Source: Hirundichthys speculiger (lineage: Eukaryota > Chordata > Actinopteri > Beloniformes > Exocoetidae). Taken from it: 64,000 bases of DNA. The notes under the pieces were generated by a model. The model was given only the letters and a program-made list of their open reading frames with translations. It made no database searches and had not been told where the DNA came from. Below, piece by piece: positions 24,766-38,416 of the stretch (the first letter of the stretch is position 1; each line of letters begins with the position of its first letter). The stretch lies in assembly GCA_018398805.1 (NCBI GenBank), contig JAGFBZ010001180.1, positions 372,001-436,000 on the forward strand. Direction: 5' to 3'. Made by a program: the position numbers and the translations under genes.

Positions 24766-26234
24766 TTTGACATGGTGCCAGATGTGTTATACTTGTTCTA
24801 TATCTCTTTGGCCTGAGCTACTAAATTCTCGGATTCCTCAGCACCAGTGTTAAGTGCAAAATGTTAAGGCACAGCCCCAGTTTAGACCTTCTGTTAATGG
24901 TTGTAATCTTATTTGGGATGACTATGTTCCTTCTTTTTTAGACTACTGTGCTTACCTCATGTCCCTTTTTCCTGTCTAGGTACTTTTTATGGTTTTCTAT
25001 ATTGTTTTATATTGATCTATTTTTGAAGAAAGTTGTGGTGAATTGTGAAAATGGGTTTGAAATGATTTTCTATTGACGTCTTAAGAGGATTAGAGCTTTA
25101 GCCTTGCAGGTAAATCATTTGTTGTACAAATATTCAGAAAATAAACATGAAGTCATATGGTACAGTATTAGTTTAAATGACTGAACACAATTTAACGTAT
25201 GCTACAATGCAATTTTTACTACCATGACAGGCATTCTTTTGGAAAATCTATTACAGTATAACAACTGTCAAATTTTATCAAAAGACTAAATTGAGACTGA
25301 AACTAAAACTGATTTGTAGTGACTTTTGGTGAGTGACTAAGACTAAATTAAAAAGAAAAATTCTTGTCAAAGTTAACACTGTTCCTCCCATCCTCTGGAG
25401 TTCATACTTGGCAAGTACGACTCGGAAGACCTTATTTCAAAGTACACAAGTCCACACTTGGCGTACTTAGAACTGAGAAAGGCCCCTGTCCTCTGGGTGC
25501 TTCTGCTGCCCTGTATCTTTTAGATGTGTCCTTGCTCCAACACACCTGACTCAAATCAGTGAGTCATTAACTGAACTGCAGATGCTGATTCACATCTCGA
25601 ATTCACATCAAACCGCTTCCATTCCAAATGCACAGGGATAGTGTTTGCATTCTGCCAATGCTGGTTGGTGCATCATCAATATACATACCTAGAAACCTTT
25701 TGCAAGCGCTAGTTTCTCCTACGGCTGGTCGGAGCAGACATTACATCCAGTTAATGAGGGTTTGCCGTGAACTACCCCCTAAACAATAACTGCTTTGTCC
25801 AGATGCAAATTTGGATAAATTGTCCAGTTTGAGGTAAATTGTGCTAAAATATGAACCATTACACTATTTACTTCTCTAACTAACATAACAGAATAGAGTA
25901 CATGTGACAAATATCTTTGAAGATATTTGACGATTTCAATTGGCCGCTAATTTGCTCCTTTCAGCCATTATGGCTTAATTCCGCCATAATGGCCTTCATG
26001 TAAACTGTATTTAGATGGCTTTCAACACTCACCCATTTTCTTTCAGAATTGCCATTCTAGTTAACGCCTATAATCATTACAAAAATAGAAATGCTGGGAT
26101 ATAAATGCAATTTCTGCTCATTATTTATACGCAGCACTAAAACTGAATGCAGCACCATCCAATGCTAAACAAGCAGGTGTCCAGAGCTTCACCTGTCGAC
26201 AGTGAGGACAGCTGTGTCAGCGACATTCTTTCAG
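24766..26234. other. Noncoding stretch with one short dispersed-repeat motif
   Basis: No gene is recognised. The motif TTGCTCCAACACACCTGACT, followed by CAAATCAGTGAGTCATTAAC, at about 25530-25570 is a well-known dispersed word in teleost genomes and marks an old interspersed repeat of unclear extent (perhaps 25400-25600). Any piggyBac sequence upstream of 26235 is not recognisable. Confidence 0.4.
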
Positions 26235-27396
26235 GACCACATGGAAACCAACAGCGATGATAGGCTTTTCAAAGTCACGCTACTGATTGATTCACTTTTC
26301 TCCAAACTTACAGACTCTTCCCCAAGAGCAAATGTTGTGTGTTAATGAGCAAATGCTATTCAAAGGCAGAACTGGTCTGAAACAATATATCCTCAAGAAG
26401 CCACACAAATAGGAATACACAATTGCTTGTGCTTTGCAACACAAAGAGCCTGGTGCATTTATTTGATATATTCACAGGGACAATTGATCCTGCACCAGGC
26501 CAACCAGACACTGGGACGAGCAGTAAGATTGTGTTAAAGCTTGGGCAAGTTATCTAATCACCTGGTCAATCATGTCAATCACCTGCTATACTTTGACAGC
26601 TGGTTTTCCTTCTTGGATTTGTTTGTTGCTCTTGAAAACAAGGGGATGTAGCCCTTGGGACTGTGCAGCCAAACCAACTGCATGGGTGCAGTTTCAGTGC
26701 AGACACAGGAGATGAAGAAGAAGGGGAGAGGGACATTTGAAGAGCAACATGCTGTTGTTGATGATGTTGAAGTAAGAGCAGTCAAACGGTTTGAGAACAG
26801 AGGGGTGATTGTTGCCAGCACTTTCACCAGTGCCCAGCCTGTTTCCATGGCAGAAAGATGAGATAGACAAATTGAAACGGAAAGTGTCTGTGGAATGGCC
26901 AAGCATCATCAGCTTGTATATGAGTTCATAGGGTGGTGGTGATGCTCTTGATGCATTGATTGCATATTACTGCATCCACATCAGATTGATCAAGTAGTAC
27001 CACTGGTTATGTTTTTACTTTGTGGATATGGCCATTGTTAATGGCTGGCTGCTGTATCAGCGTGATTGTAAATCACCTGGCTGTTCAAAGAAAGAAGCAG
27101 AAGGATTTTCCTGCTTTCAGAGCATCTATTGCACAGGCACTCTGCATGCACGGCAAGGATCTGTCAAAGAAGAAATGGGGACGGATGTTGAAAGAGAGTT
27201 TGAGAAGAGGAAACATCGAGGTCCAGCCAAGGCTATTCCAGCACAGGAAGTCCGCTCAGACGCCGTGGGTCACTGGCTAGTGGTTGAAAGTGGGTGGCGA
27301 TGTTACAAATGTGAAAAGTGCAATGTTCACCTGTGCCTCAACAAAAACAACTGCTTTAGTGAATCCCTCAAGAATCCAATACTGAAACAAGGATAG
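26235..27396 (+). pseudogene. piggyBac transposase (PGBD-like) pseudogene
   Basis: Across three shifting plus-strand frames the order of piggyBac blocks is kept: DRLFKVTLLIDSL; then VNEQMLFKGRTGLKQYILKKP (26341 on); then TGTI...PGQPD; then LYFDSWF; then KKKGRGTFEEQ and NRGVIVASTF..AQPVS; then GGDALDALIAYY.IHI; then VDMAIVNGWLLY; and finally the C-terminal cysteine-rich zinc ribbon WRCYKCEKCNVHLCLNKNNCF. In active piggyBac enzymes three Asp residues cut and join DNA at TTAA. Here the first catalytic site reads N (AAT at 26344-26346), while the Asp in FDSWF (26595-26597) and the third Asp survive. There are in-frame stops (for example after KKPHK) and frameshifts, and no terminal repeats were found. 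It is dead as written. The last block is open for about 120 codons. Confidence 0.9.
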
Positions 27397-28253
27397 ACAA
27401 CAGATTGAGAATATTCTTCCAAAAATATTACTATACTACAACTGGCATGTAAAGCAAACCAGAAAAATTAAATGACATAATTTTTTTGAAGTATGTTAAA
27501 TGATACGACACATGCTCGTCTCTTGGTCTCTGCAGCATATAGTGTTTGATAGGACTGGGATTGAGAAACATCGATCTATGCTGTTGTCCCTCTGCGTAAG
27601 GTTCCTGATATAACCATGTCTGAACTTAGCTGTACAACAACTGCCAGGTTAGGATGCTTTCTCACCTGTACTGGATGTAACCTGCTTAAAATGAACTGGA
27701 GTTTCATTTGCCTGTTTGGTGTTGTTTTTTTCCTGATGTGAACACAGTAGTGGCACTTGACTAAAACAAATGGACCTAGAGATCTCCCCCCAAAAAATGG
27801 TTGTCTCAATCTGAATCATCTTGAAAACTCTCAGGCTGTCCTGTCTTTCCTGAAATTCAAACTCATTTAAGATAACATCAATAATCTTCAGATGATGAGC
27901 ATTTCATATTTCTGTATGATTAACCCATGCCACCTCCTGTACCAGAAAAATAAAAGAAGATTACAAACTCTTCAAGTAGTTCAGAGCAAACATACTAATG
28001 TTTGAAAGCACTCCTAGAGATAATGATTTCCATTTACTTTTTATGTAACAATGTTCAAGAATTGTAAATATAGTAAAAATCAAATCTTTACACCAAAGAC
28101 ATCCACACATCTTTCAAGCAGATGGAGGAATCCCGTCATTTAGTGCTCGGGTGTTCTGTTGTGCAGGAGCGGGACGGTGGTGAGTGACAGAGCTGGACAT
28201 ATTTTAATATGTGCAGTTTCATATCAATCAGGACTTGTTCTCCGGCTCCTCGT
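27397..28253. other. Unannotated noncoding stretch
   Basis: No gene is recognised. A short palindrome ACATATTTTAATATGT lies at about 28198-28213. Confidence 0.4.
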
Positions 28254-28293
28254 CCAAACTGCTCACCGTCCGACAGCTCTGTGAGCAGTTTGG
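28254..28293. repeat. Perfect 13-bp stem-loop with 14-nt loop
   Basis: CCAAACTGCTCAC (28254-28266) pairs exactly with GTGAGCAGTTTGG (28281-28293). The outer arms also pair partly: TCTCCG near 28239-28244 with CGGAGA near 28309-28314. The whole imperfect hairpin may therefore span about 28235-28318. It could be a decayed foldback element or a structured RNA, and nothing in the sequence decides between these. Confidence 0.65.
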
Positions 28294-28319
28294 ATATAGA
28301 AACGGGAACGGAGAGACAG

Positions 28320-31300
28320 GTGACAGGAGCAGCCAGACAGATTCAGAATGATTTTTTTTTAAGACATCTTGTTTCTAAATAGTCTAAATGGTGACATTTT
28401 CTCTCTCCTGCTGTGATTCTAACATATTAAATAAATGGGCTTTGTGTCTGAAAGAAGCTCCTAGATGTTTTATAGTTCCAGACACCAAAGTAACCATCTC
28501 TTTGGCTTGTTGGTCTCTGTTTCTCTCTCTTAATGTTGGCTCTCATCTCTTGTCTCCTCTTAGGAGTGTTAGTGGGGGGCAGAGAAATTATAGAGCCATG
28601 AAAGGTTGCCAGCTGTAGGAAATGTCTTCATTTGCAATGTGCTTGCCACACACCTGAGCTCCAGGCTTCTGTGTGTACGGCTGTGTCTGTGCTTGCTTTC
28701 ACGTGCGTATATGCATGAGTGTGTGTGACTGATAGTCAGCAACCCCAGCTTCCCAGCAGGTCCGTCTTTAAATTGTCTCTGTGTGTTTTATAGCTCTGTG
28801 TGCGTGAGTGTGTGACTGTGGGCCTGCGCCCCATCCATCTGTGTTAAGATGGCACATTACTGTTAATGAATGGTATTTGTGTTCATCGTGTATGTCAGGA
28901 GGTAGGACCAGAGAAGCAAAACAAGCCCTCCCCAGTCACCTTTCTCCAGGCACCCACATTTTATTTCTCAGTCTCTTTGCATTGTAGGAATTTATTCAGT
29001 TGGCTCTTTTATGTAATTATTTGAGTGGTTCCATATACCCTCACTTTGGAGTTTTTCCAACAATTAAAAGCTGATATAGCCTTTCACCACCTGAGCAGAC
29101 ACTGCCACTTTACTCTTCATCTCCTGGGAGTGATTGAACCCTTAAAACTCAATTCTATTTGAGTTGTCTCAATTCTTAAGAAACTCTATTAGATAGTTTT
29201 CCATTCCACTTATGCAGCTGTGACACTGATTGGGTTTCACTGTCTTCCTCTAATACACTTGAGCAGTTTATAGATACATTTATGAATGTTTTTTTTTATG
29301 AGTTCACTTTTCCAATGAAATTAAAAAACTTTGTTTTGTTTCAATGAACATGTTTGAGAGAATATTTCAGACGACTCACATGTTCATTTTTGCTGCTTTA
29401 ACAATTCAGACATTCACAATTTTGTGTTGCTATAGTAAAATATTATAGTCACAAATCTGAAGCCTACACCAAATTAGATTATTGGATCATTAATTAGTGA
29501 CTGTGTGGTTTTGGCGCAGCAATGAAGCTCTGCAGTTATATTGTTACATCCAACTGCCGTAAACTGCTGATCTGTGTCTGAAACCACCCCTGATCACTGT
29601 ACAGTTCAGGATGTAGCATGGTTGCCATTTTGAGGTTTGAAGAAGTAGTGGAAATTGTTATGTGATTATGTGATTTTATGACAAGACAATTACACACAGT
29701 ATTTACTGTTTGTGATGCGAAAACCCTATTGTGACATAATGAGATTCCCTAAGGTGGGGGGTGTTATCTGATAGCAGTCTGACACTTTCAGTTAATTATT
29801 ATACTCAATTAAGAAATTAACTACAGCTTGTTTCAGCTGTAATGAATAACGTTGCCATAATTGTTTAGCTTCCACACTGACGGCATCTCGCATTACAGAG
29901 AGGGCAGCGCACCTCAGTCATCTCTGCATCATTATTTCTTCTTTGAATCTAAATCATTTGGATGAACGTCAGACTAAAATCAGAGAGGTTTATATTTGAT
30001 AACATCCTCAAAAGGTTGGAACCTCAGTGACTTGAGAAGCATTTTTGATGGCAGTTCATTGAGTTTTTAATCGTTTTCACAGGTGGCGCATGTCAAATTA
30101 TGAGCTGGGGAGCAACATTTCGCTACACAAACATCAATGTGCTTTTTATTTCATTTGAGAAATTATTAAATTCTATAGAAATTATGAATATGCTCAGCTG
30201 GCAGTGATCTGATATGTTCTCACATGAAACACGCTACTATATGATGTAGCTCCAATGTTACGCTAATGACAGGTGTTTTTTTGACCAAGAGTTTTGGAGG
30301 TGGACATTTTGGATTGTATTAGCTGAAAGACCAAATTAAAAAGACTGCTTTGTGTGATATCTGCATTTTAGACATTTGGAAGAAGAACTTTTTGGAATGA
30401 TCAAGAAGCATCCTGACTAATTAACCAGGAATAAACTGGGCGTTGTTATCTGTGCCCTGAAACGGTCACAGGTATTTGCTGATCAGTGAAACAGTGGCTA
30501 TGTTCAGTCGATGAACTCCTTGGAGTTGCATTTTAACCTTCCATCACAAACGTTACATAAATACTTGTTACAAGGTCCTCTCTGGAAAAGGCCCCTCAAA
30601 TATACTGCAGGCACAGTAAAGTCTAAGTCTGGTGTTTTGTTGCAGAAGGAGGTCGGTCAAGGGCAGTCAGTCCTAACAAAGGTAAAGAGAGGGTTCAACC
30701 CAACACTTACGGTCAGCTCAAACTGAAGCTTAGATCACTCGTATAAAATGGTACCGAAAAATGCATCATAGGCTAAAGACGGCTGTCTGGTTTTTGAAAG
30801 CAGTAAATAAAGAGGATTAACCCATGTTAATGTATTTAAGCTATGTGTGCTTCTGTAGTAATTTGATAAAACAAAGCACTGAGATGCATAGAATCGCTGA
30901 CATTTGAGCAGTAATAAAACCGTGAAGCAAACAAAGATTCTTACCTCTGCCAGTGATGCACTGGTGAAAATTTGTAGCGTTTTACAGTAAATTATCAAAT
31001 CCTTTTACAGCCATCAGGCAGTGTGAAGTGAGGAGAAAGTGGAGATATCAGGTGTCAGAATACCAGTGGGAGTATTACTGGGCGAATAAAGCTCGTAATC
31101 CACTGCTCACAAATTGTTATGAGGTTCAGTGCTGATGCAAGCAGTAGTGCAGGGACTTTATGAGGGAAATGGGTGAGAAGATGTCTCTAACCAGGTGTCA
31201 AAAATGTGCACACCAGCGTCTGTGAGTCTCCTATTGTCCAGTCAATTATAAAATATAATGTTTGAAAATGTAAGTGGAATTTGGGTCAATAGATAAGAGG

Positions 31301-33030
31301 GGGGAAAAAGCATTTAGGATTATAAAGACATTCATTTTGCTCGCCTAAAGATATATTTATATTACCTTGCTGTAGCAGGGAGGCGAAGTCTGTATAGATG
31401 GATGGGTCCTGTGCTCATGCAGCCACGGGGGCTTGTGTGACATGAGCCCCCAGCAGATGTCACTCACTCATTAGTGAAAAATATGTGAGACCAGCCAGCT
31501 TGAAGAAGGAGAGTCAGGATGAGTGGGAAACATGGAAACAACATTTTGCTTTACACCTCAGTAATGAAAAATGTTGACGGCACTGACACTTTTACTCATC
31601 ATATCTGTCACTCACTGATAAGGCCTCTGCGAAATGAGCAAAATTAGCGCCACCTTCACTCTTATTTATTGCACGTTGTCCCGCTGAAGGTATAATCCTT
31701 TCTCTTTGTCATCATGTGTATCTATATTTCTACTCCTTTTTTTCTTTAATGGTTCAGATGAAGAGAGGTAAACAACTGACAGCCGCAGGAAATGACCATC
31801 CCTCGTTACTGTTTTCAGACCTACGTCATTATCTGGAACCGACACATGGACTGTGCTATTTAACCTCCATGAGCCACATTGAAATCACCATTTAACCCCT
31901 GGTCCTCATGCCCTGCTTTGTCTGCATGTGTTTACGTGAAATGGGTTTCACCTTGACCAGTGTCACAATACTTTGAGCGTGTCAAACAGGAAGCTGACAT
32001 GGGCTCACCATCCTGCCTCTTCCCATGACTGCGGTGAGCTGTTAACAAGCTCAATACGGAGGTTTGACAGGGCCAGGAGGAGGGGGGCAGGCGAGCGGTG
32101 GGTGGACAACGGGAGGAAATTAGGCAGAGGACAAGGGACAGTAAAGCTTAAGCAAGCGATGAAGAGGAGGAGGCAGAGGGAGCTGAGTGGAAAGTGTGGG
32201 TAATGTGTTGGGGTTGGACAGAGTAAACATCCTGTGGAGTTCCCTGCCTTTGTTTGTCTTGGTCAGCACAAAGTGGCCGAATGAGAAAGCAACAAGAAGC
32301 AAACAAAGTTGGTTCACTTTTTCATGATGAGTCACCAGCAAACACACAAAATGATTTTAGGTCCAATATATTTTTTCTTGCAGGCGTCTTGCCGGGCCTG
32401 TTGAACAGAACCATTGCCGAATGGCAAACATGGTAAGCATAACATGTGACAAAGCTATGTTTCATAGGTCAGAGTATTCCTCAGCTCTCTGAGTTTGACC
32501 TCCAGGTCCTCCTAGTTTAACATTTACCCTGATTTCAAACAGGTTATTGTAAAGATGATTTTGTACATAAACAGTATCCATGGAAGGCTGAGTCATTGAC
32601 AGTGGGAATATTCACGTTGCCAACGAATGACAGAGAAGAAAGGAGTTTTAAAACATAGTTCCTCAAAGACAATATTAGAACAAATTTTCTTATTTTTCTT
32701 TTCACAATGTATAATATATCTAAAAGAATCTGCAGGAATTTCAGTTTCTTCTTCTTCGTCCTACCAAACAACCAATCAAATTACATACATAACCCACGTG
32801 CCTTGAATTAGTCCCGCCTCCATTTGCAATTTCCTTGACCTGCTCTTGCTGTGTAGCTGCAGCTCAGTTGGCTGATGCATGCGCTGAAGTGGGAAAAGTT
32901 GAAAATCCCCCAAGTTTTGACAGACGCAATAGTACAGACGCAACGCACAAAACCCACAATTCAGTTGGCAACAGATGACGTCACCCCATTCAAAGTCTAC
33001 GGAGGTCGATGCAGCCAATGCTTGTAATGA
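28320..33030. other. Long unannotated noncoding stretch
   Basis: No gene and no clear transposon was seen in 4.7 kb. Frames are short. GT-rich words occur at 28665-28810, and a purine-rich run at 32070-32190. A CRE-like TGACGTCA lies near 32977. This is one of the repeat-poor parts of the window and may be intronic or regulatory. Confidence 0.45.
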
Positions 33031-33115
33031 CGTGTGAAAGGCAAGTTAATTTCTATAGCACATCTCATACACCAATGCAACTCACAATACTTTAGAATGG
33101 TATTAAGATGAAAGA
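33031..33115. repeat. Short dispersed teleost repeat fragment
   Basis: AAGTTAATTTCTATAGCACA, then ATACACCAATGCAACTCACA and ATACTTTAGAATGGTATTAA, resembles the common fish pattern of 'tttatttgtatagcac ... gcaactcaaagtgctttaca'. The fragment is short, diverged and of unknown family. Confidence 0.4.
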
Positions 33116-36100
33116 GGGAACAAATTTATTAAATTAAGAAAAAAAATAGATTAGATAGATTCAAATATAAGAAAAGGACCATTCAATGTTACCTGAGAAA
33201 CCTCTGGAGTCCACCTCACCTTCATGACTCTATGATGGCCCGAGTCACTGCATGGGTGTCTCTCAGCAGATCAAGTTCATTTAATAAACCCACTAACACG
33301 ATCTGAAGCTTAAATATGCAAAATGCCCATTGATTAAGATAAATGTGTACTATCTATTCTCGTTTTTAAAACACGTCTCAAAGCTTCTTGAGACTTTGCA
33401 CGGTTTGAGCTTAAAATCCCTTCCCATTTCCCTGTCCGAGAGCATATTTATTTTGCCATCGACAACACAAATTTAAATTTGTTTTCTCCACAACAGAAAG
33501 AACGAGAATCCACATGGGTTATTAAAATCCACACCACTAGTTTGTCCCTTGGATGGATTTTTTTTTTTGTTTTTCCCCAGTCAGTGCTTAGACTGGACCC
33601 TCAGACCTCACCGACCTGCCTGATTTATGCGACCAAAACATTAACAGAGATGTGATGTGGAGAAGATTACACCGGGAGATCTTTAAGTTTCAGAGTGCGT
33701 GACATCCGAATCATGCTTTGCTTGCTCGGGACTGATGTCATGCGGCTCAGTTGACAGGAAGTAACAGAGTTGGAAACAGGAAGCAGGAAGTTATTAGCCA
33801 GGATGATCTGAACACACTGGTCTGTGGAGTACATCAAGAGAACAGCATGCACACACGTACCCTGTGTGTGTGCCAAATGAAGAAGAGGAAGGCAGAGGTC
33901 TGAAACCAGACTGCGTTGTCCTTACACCTGTGTTCGTTTGTGTGTGTGAAGCCTCGTTTAACTACTTCCTTCAGTTTGACACCTGCAGCATTACAGTCAG
34001 TTATAACAACATAACGCTTCCTGAAAACATCATGACACGCAAGTAAACTTCCAAAATAAAGGAAATGAAGGAAGCACCTGAATAAAGGACAGAGTACTCT
34101 GTTGTCAGTGTGGTGCAAGTTCCTGTCATAACCAATAGACTAAACTCTGTATGGAAGTTTTGTTAAATCAATAAAGATCACACACACAAAGAAAACTTTT
34201 GTGTCTACGTTGGACAAAAGGAGACATAAAAAGAAAAAAAAAACACGTCACTTTACTTGAATCAACATCACAGTTTTTATGAGCTCACAAAAATGATTTT
34301 TATCATGAATTGGAGGAAATAAGCGTGTTTCATCAAAACCAGGAAATGACTTCATTCTACAAACAATAGTAGTTGTAAAATTAAATTAATCAACAACAAA
34401 ATGTCCATTTGCGGGTGTCAAGTTAGGAAGCCTTTTTATATGAAGACATGCAATGACTGATTCTTTCTGTTTACGAATGAATTTGTTAATTGAGTCTCAC
34501 ACCTGTCAAACTGTATTTTTATACATTTGACAGATTTTTAAATCTATTACACTTTTGTTCCATTGAAGTAACTTAATCAGGACTGAATAATTTTAATGCT
34601 ATTGTCCTTTTTTTTTTTCTTGGCTTGTTTGCAGTGTGGATATACTGTAAGTTGACTTCATCCCACCAACTCTAGTCAGAGCTACATGAGTAACTCCCTG
34701 AATGGAAAACAAGTTTGTAAATCAACAAAAACAAGGAAGCGATCTAATTAGGGAAGAGGTTCAAGCCGTGGTGTCCAGGATGGAAAGTGAACTCCTGTGA
34801 GTCTCGATAAACTCAAACAAACCACGTAACATGTTGTGTTCTGCTGATACACCGTTCGGCACGCTGAGCTACTCTTTAAAGATCTGATTAATCAGGTGCT
34901 TACAAAGACCCCTTTGGACATTGTTTTTAGACTGTATTGTTTAACTTCATTCAAGAGACTAAAGTTACTCTCACACACATGCACGGCAACATATTGGCTC
35001 AATAGGATCGTGAATGGCCCCGCTTTCCTTAAATAGAGTTCTATCAGACAGGTGCTTCCTGTGACAGAGGCAGGGAAGCAGCATCAGAATGAAGAGTGTG
35101 TGTGGGCGTCTGGTTTGTGTGTGTCCCAAACAGGGCGAGCTGCCAGCCAGCAATCCTCTCGCTTTGGTATGTTATTTATTTGTGTAATCTCTGTTAGTGG
35201 GCTCTGGTTTCCTGTGGGCACGTGTCTGTTTAACTGGACCTCCTGACGGGAGAAAACAGGGAGATTCCTGAGTTTAGAGAAGAGGGGGAAAAAAAAAAAA
35301 ATCACAGTTTCGCTTGATGTGAAATCTGCTTCATGCAGGAATTATCCAGTCCATTGCATGTCCTCATTTTGGACGAGTTGTCTCTCTGTTGACCCATCAA
35401 GTCTACGTACATCATTGATTGTTTAATATTGGCATCTCACTTGTTAGAGTTGTTCGTTGTGTCATTCCTCACGACAACGCAAAAAAACTACACTTCTACT
35501 GGGTTTTTCCAAGTAAAGCAAACTTTCTGAACAGCCCCCTCGTGAGGAGAGGACACCAGAACGATCGAAATCCAGACCTTGAGAATGGGAATCATGAAAA
35601 GTCCTTCCATCTGCCCCCACCCTCGCTCTCTCTCCTTCTGCCATCTCTCCATCTGTCCCCTCTAATCCTGACGGTGTTAATTGAAAGTCAGAAGAGGGCA
35701 CGCTTGCGGTTTCATTATTAATTTAACACTCAGGGTAACTTAAAGTGCAATTTTCACCCACATGTGGAACAGAAAAATCGATGGCCACAACAGCAGTGCG
35801 CATCAAGGTTGATTACTGATGCACGGGGAGAGGCAGGCAGGACACTGGTTACTTGTAAGGAAAGAATGACGCGTGTGTGTGTTTGCGTGGTTTCTGCTAA
35901 CTGCGTATTAAGATGTTAGCGACCCCATTTTGACACTTATTTCTGTAACACAAAACAATGGGTACTTACAGATATGTTAACAGCTGAATAGAAATGCCAC
36001 TTAAAGGGAGTGCGGGTGTATTAATCATCCTGTACAAGTGGGAATTCCTCTAAATGATATCTACACCCTTGTGTGTGCATTTCTCCATGTTAAATTGTGT

Positions 36101-37880
36101 ACATACATGACTCTGTGTCTCATCACCTCCGGCTGTGCAGTCCTCTGCCCTGTGCTGAGGATTAAATGGGGGAAATAAAGGTATATTGCTCAGTAATGCA
36201 ATCTGTCACGTGAGTTGAGAGATGAGCAGCCTGCCCTTTGCGCCGAGCGTACTCGCAGATGATTTAGAGCAAGCAGATGGAAAATTCTAATATGTTAGCC
36301 TAACCCTGAATGGCTAGAAGCTAATTTATTTCAAACCCCTCGCAAGAATTACAGTTTTGTCCCTTCCTCCCTTCCACACTGCTTATCTCATCTTCATTTT
36401 CAAACTCAAGCCAGGAAAAAGTAAAAAGTGAAAAAAAAAAAAAGGCATCATTAGCAGAGAAAAAGAGAAGTTCAATGTGAAACGAAGACCGATTTAACCA
36501 CCAGTAAAGCAGCAGATTGTTGAATCCATATATTCATTGAAATCAAAAATGAAACTCCAGCAGTTTAAGAAGAACTATCCCACTGAGATGGGATTAAAAA
36601 CACAGAAGAAAAGGGATAAAAATGACAATTTATTGTTAGTAGACGCTCTGCCAGGGACATTAATCTCCACATCCTCAAATGATGTATGGCTGTGTTTTAT
36701 TTTAAGTAATTTCAAGTGCTTTGCACGTTAATCTGGTTATTCTAATTTATGTCCAGGACATTAGGAGGTTGATAGTGAATTACTTTTTGATTGAGGGCCA
36801 CTAATAGGCTCTACCTCTCTACTTGTGTCCAAATCCTTGTAGATACAAACTGTATCATCTACAAATAGTAAATGCTGACATCGTATACCTGCTTAGGGCC
36901 GAAAGTAAACAAACACATAAGAGCATGTTCAAACCCGCAATTATCTCTTTAATTAAGAGAACACACACTCCTGCTGAGAGGCACACATATCCAACTGTGC
37001 ATCTACTCTTCTTGTTTGCATCAGGCTGATAAAGTATTTTAGCCTTTTTCAGCCTGAAGTAGACACGTCTGTCTTGATAAACATTTTATGCAGATGAGCT
37101 TCCACTTGTTTTCCCTTTCTTGAGAGAAGGAGCGAGGAAGAGGAATGATACCTCTCAAATTGACCCATTTGGCTGCTCTGCTGCCCTTAGGAGGGGGCCT
37201 TGGCTTTTAATGTTTGATTGGCCTAATTTCCCCAACACATCATTAGTAGCCATCTTCAGCCCCGACTCTTAATAACCTCTTTATGAGGCGAATGGATGTC
37301 GTTAAAAGTCTTTGTCTCTCACATCTTTCTCCCCGGGTCCAGGACCCTCCTCATCCTCCTAATTAAGTCAGATGTTTCAAAATATGGTAATGGGTTTGAA
37401 CTTGTTTGAATTGAATAAGCAAGCATCTCCCGGACTCCTTTTTCCATTTACATAATTTCATTATCAGGTAAAGCACACTAATTGTTGAGTGTGTATAGTT
37501 TGTGTGAGGGAGTGCATGTGCGGAGTGAACCAGCGGTTTCTTGGCAGAAATGCAGCACTAATTACAAAGCGAATGGCAGGACTCCAGAGCCATTTACAGA
37601 GAGGCTAATAGATTCCTGATCACCAGCTTGGTCATTCCAACAGTGTAGGGCAACATTTCCACTGCAAAGTGGATGTTTTATTACACATTGTATCCTAATA
37701 ATAGGTCAATACTGCTTATGGTCTAATGCTCAAAGAAACAAGCCACAGATTCCCATTCACTTATGCAAAGCAGGCTGCCGTTTGTGAAACAACCCAAAGC
37801 AGAGATCAGGAAAAAAAAGACAAATAAAAGAAAGAAAATCAAACCAAATGTCAATACCAGTCTAAACATCAGTTATATTG
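33116..37880. other. Long noncoding stretch, parts possibly conserved
   Basis: No gene or clear transposon was seen. A-rich tracts occur near 34230, 35288 and 36430. The segments at about 36160-36350 and 37180-37640 lack simple repeats and are rich in homeodomain-type TAAT/ATTA words and mixed-composition blocks. They look like conserved noncoding DNA, by appearance only. Confidence 0.45.
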
Positions 37881-38190
37881 TTAAAGGAGCCGTATGTAAG
37901 AGATCTAATAAAACGAATCATAAAATGACCCCGATATGTCAACAGACATTTAAAAATCATGTTCATTTCAAATACTTATGTCACTGACAACAGCACTCAA
38001 GCCAGGATATTCCCGTTAAAAAGAGGAGTTGCAGCCCTCAACTGATGTTGATGTTGTCATTTTTTGTTTTGGCCTGAAGCTCCACCCTCCACCTATCTCC
38101 CAATCACCAAGTCAGTAGTGTTTCGGCATCCGGGTTGCCAGTTCGGCTCTAATTATCGCAGCAGCCGCTACGAACGTGTTGGATGAAAAA

Positions 38191-38363
38191 ATGTCTAGCT
38201 TTCCAAAACCTAAAAGACCTCGTTATGAATCCGAGTTATGTCGTGACAAGGTCCGAAATAAAACAAGGATTTGTATAGGAGATGCTTTTGATAGATGGAG
38301 ACGGCTGAAAGCGGAGAAGAATTTGAAGACAGACGCTAACGTTGCTGATTTTCTCCTGGACAG
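38191..38363 (+). CDS. First coding exon inside the TTAA element (partial, ends at splice donor)
   Basis: ATG at 38191 opens a 57-codon frame (MSSFPKPKRPRYESELC, then DAFDRWRRLKAEKNLKTDAN and VADFLLDR) that runs into CAG|GTAAGA at 38361-38369, a near-consensus 5' splice site. The peptide is basic at its start (a possible nuclear localisation signal, KPKRPR) and then forms a likely amphipathic helix with FDRWRRLKAEK. From memory, N-termini of this form (FxRWRxLKxEKxLKTDAxVAxFLLD) occur in many predicted fish proteins linked to Kolobok-type elements. I infer a transposon-derived first exon, not a host gene. Downstream exons are absent within the element, replaced by an intron with a Tigger-like insertion. 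There is no in-frame stop, and codon use looks coding. Confidence 0.55.
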
Positions 38364-38416
38364 GTAAGATTCATAGCTAAATGTTTGGCTAACGCTAATT
38401 TACTTGGACAAGGTAA

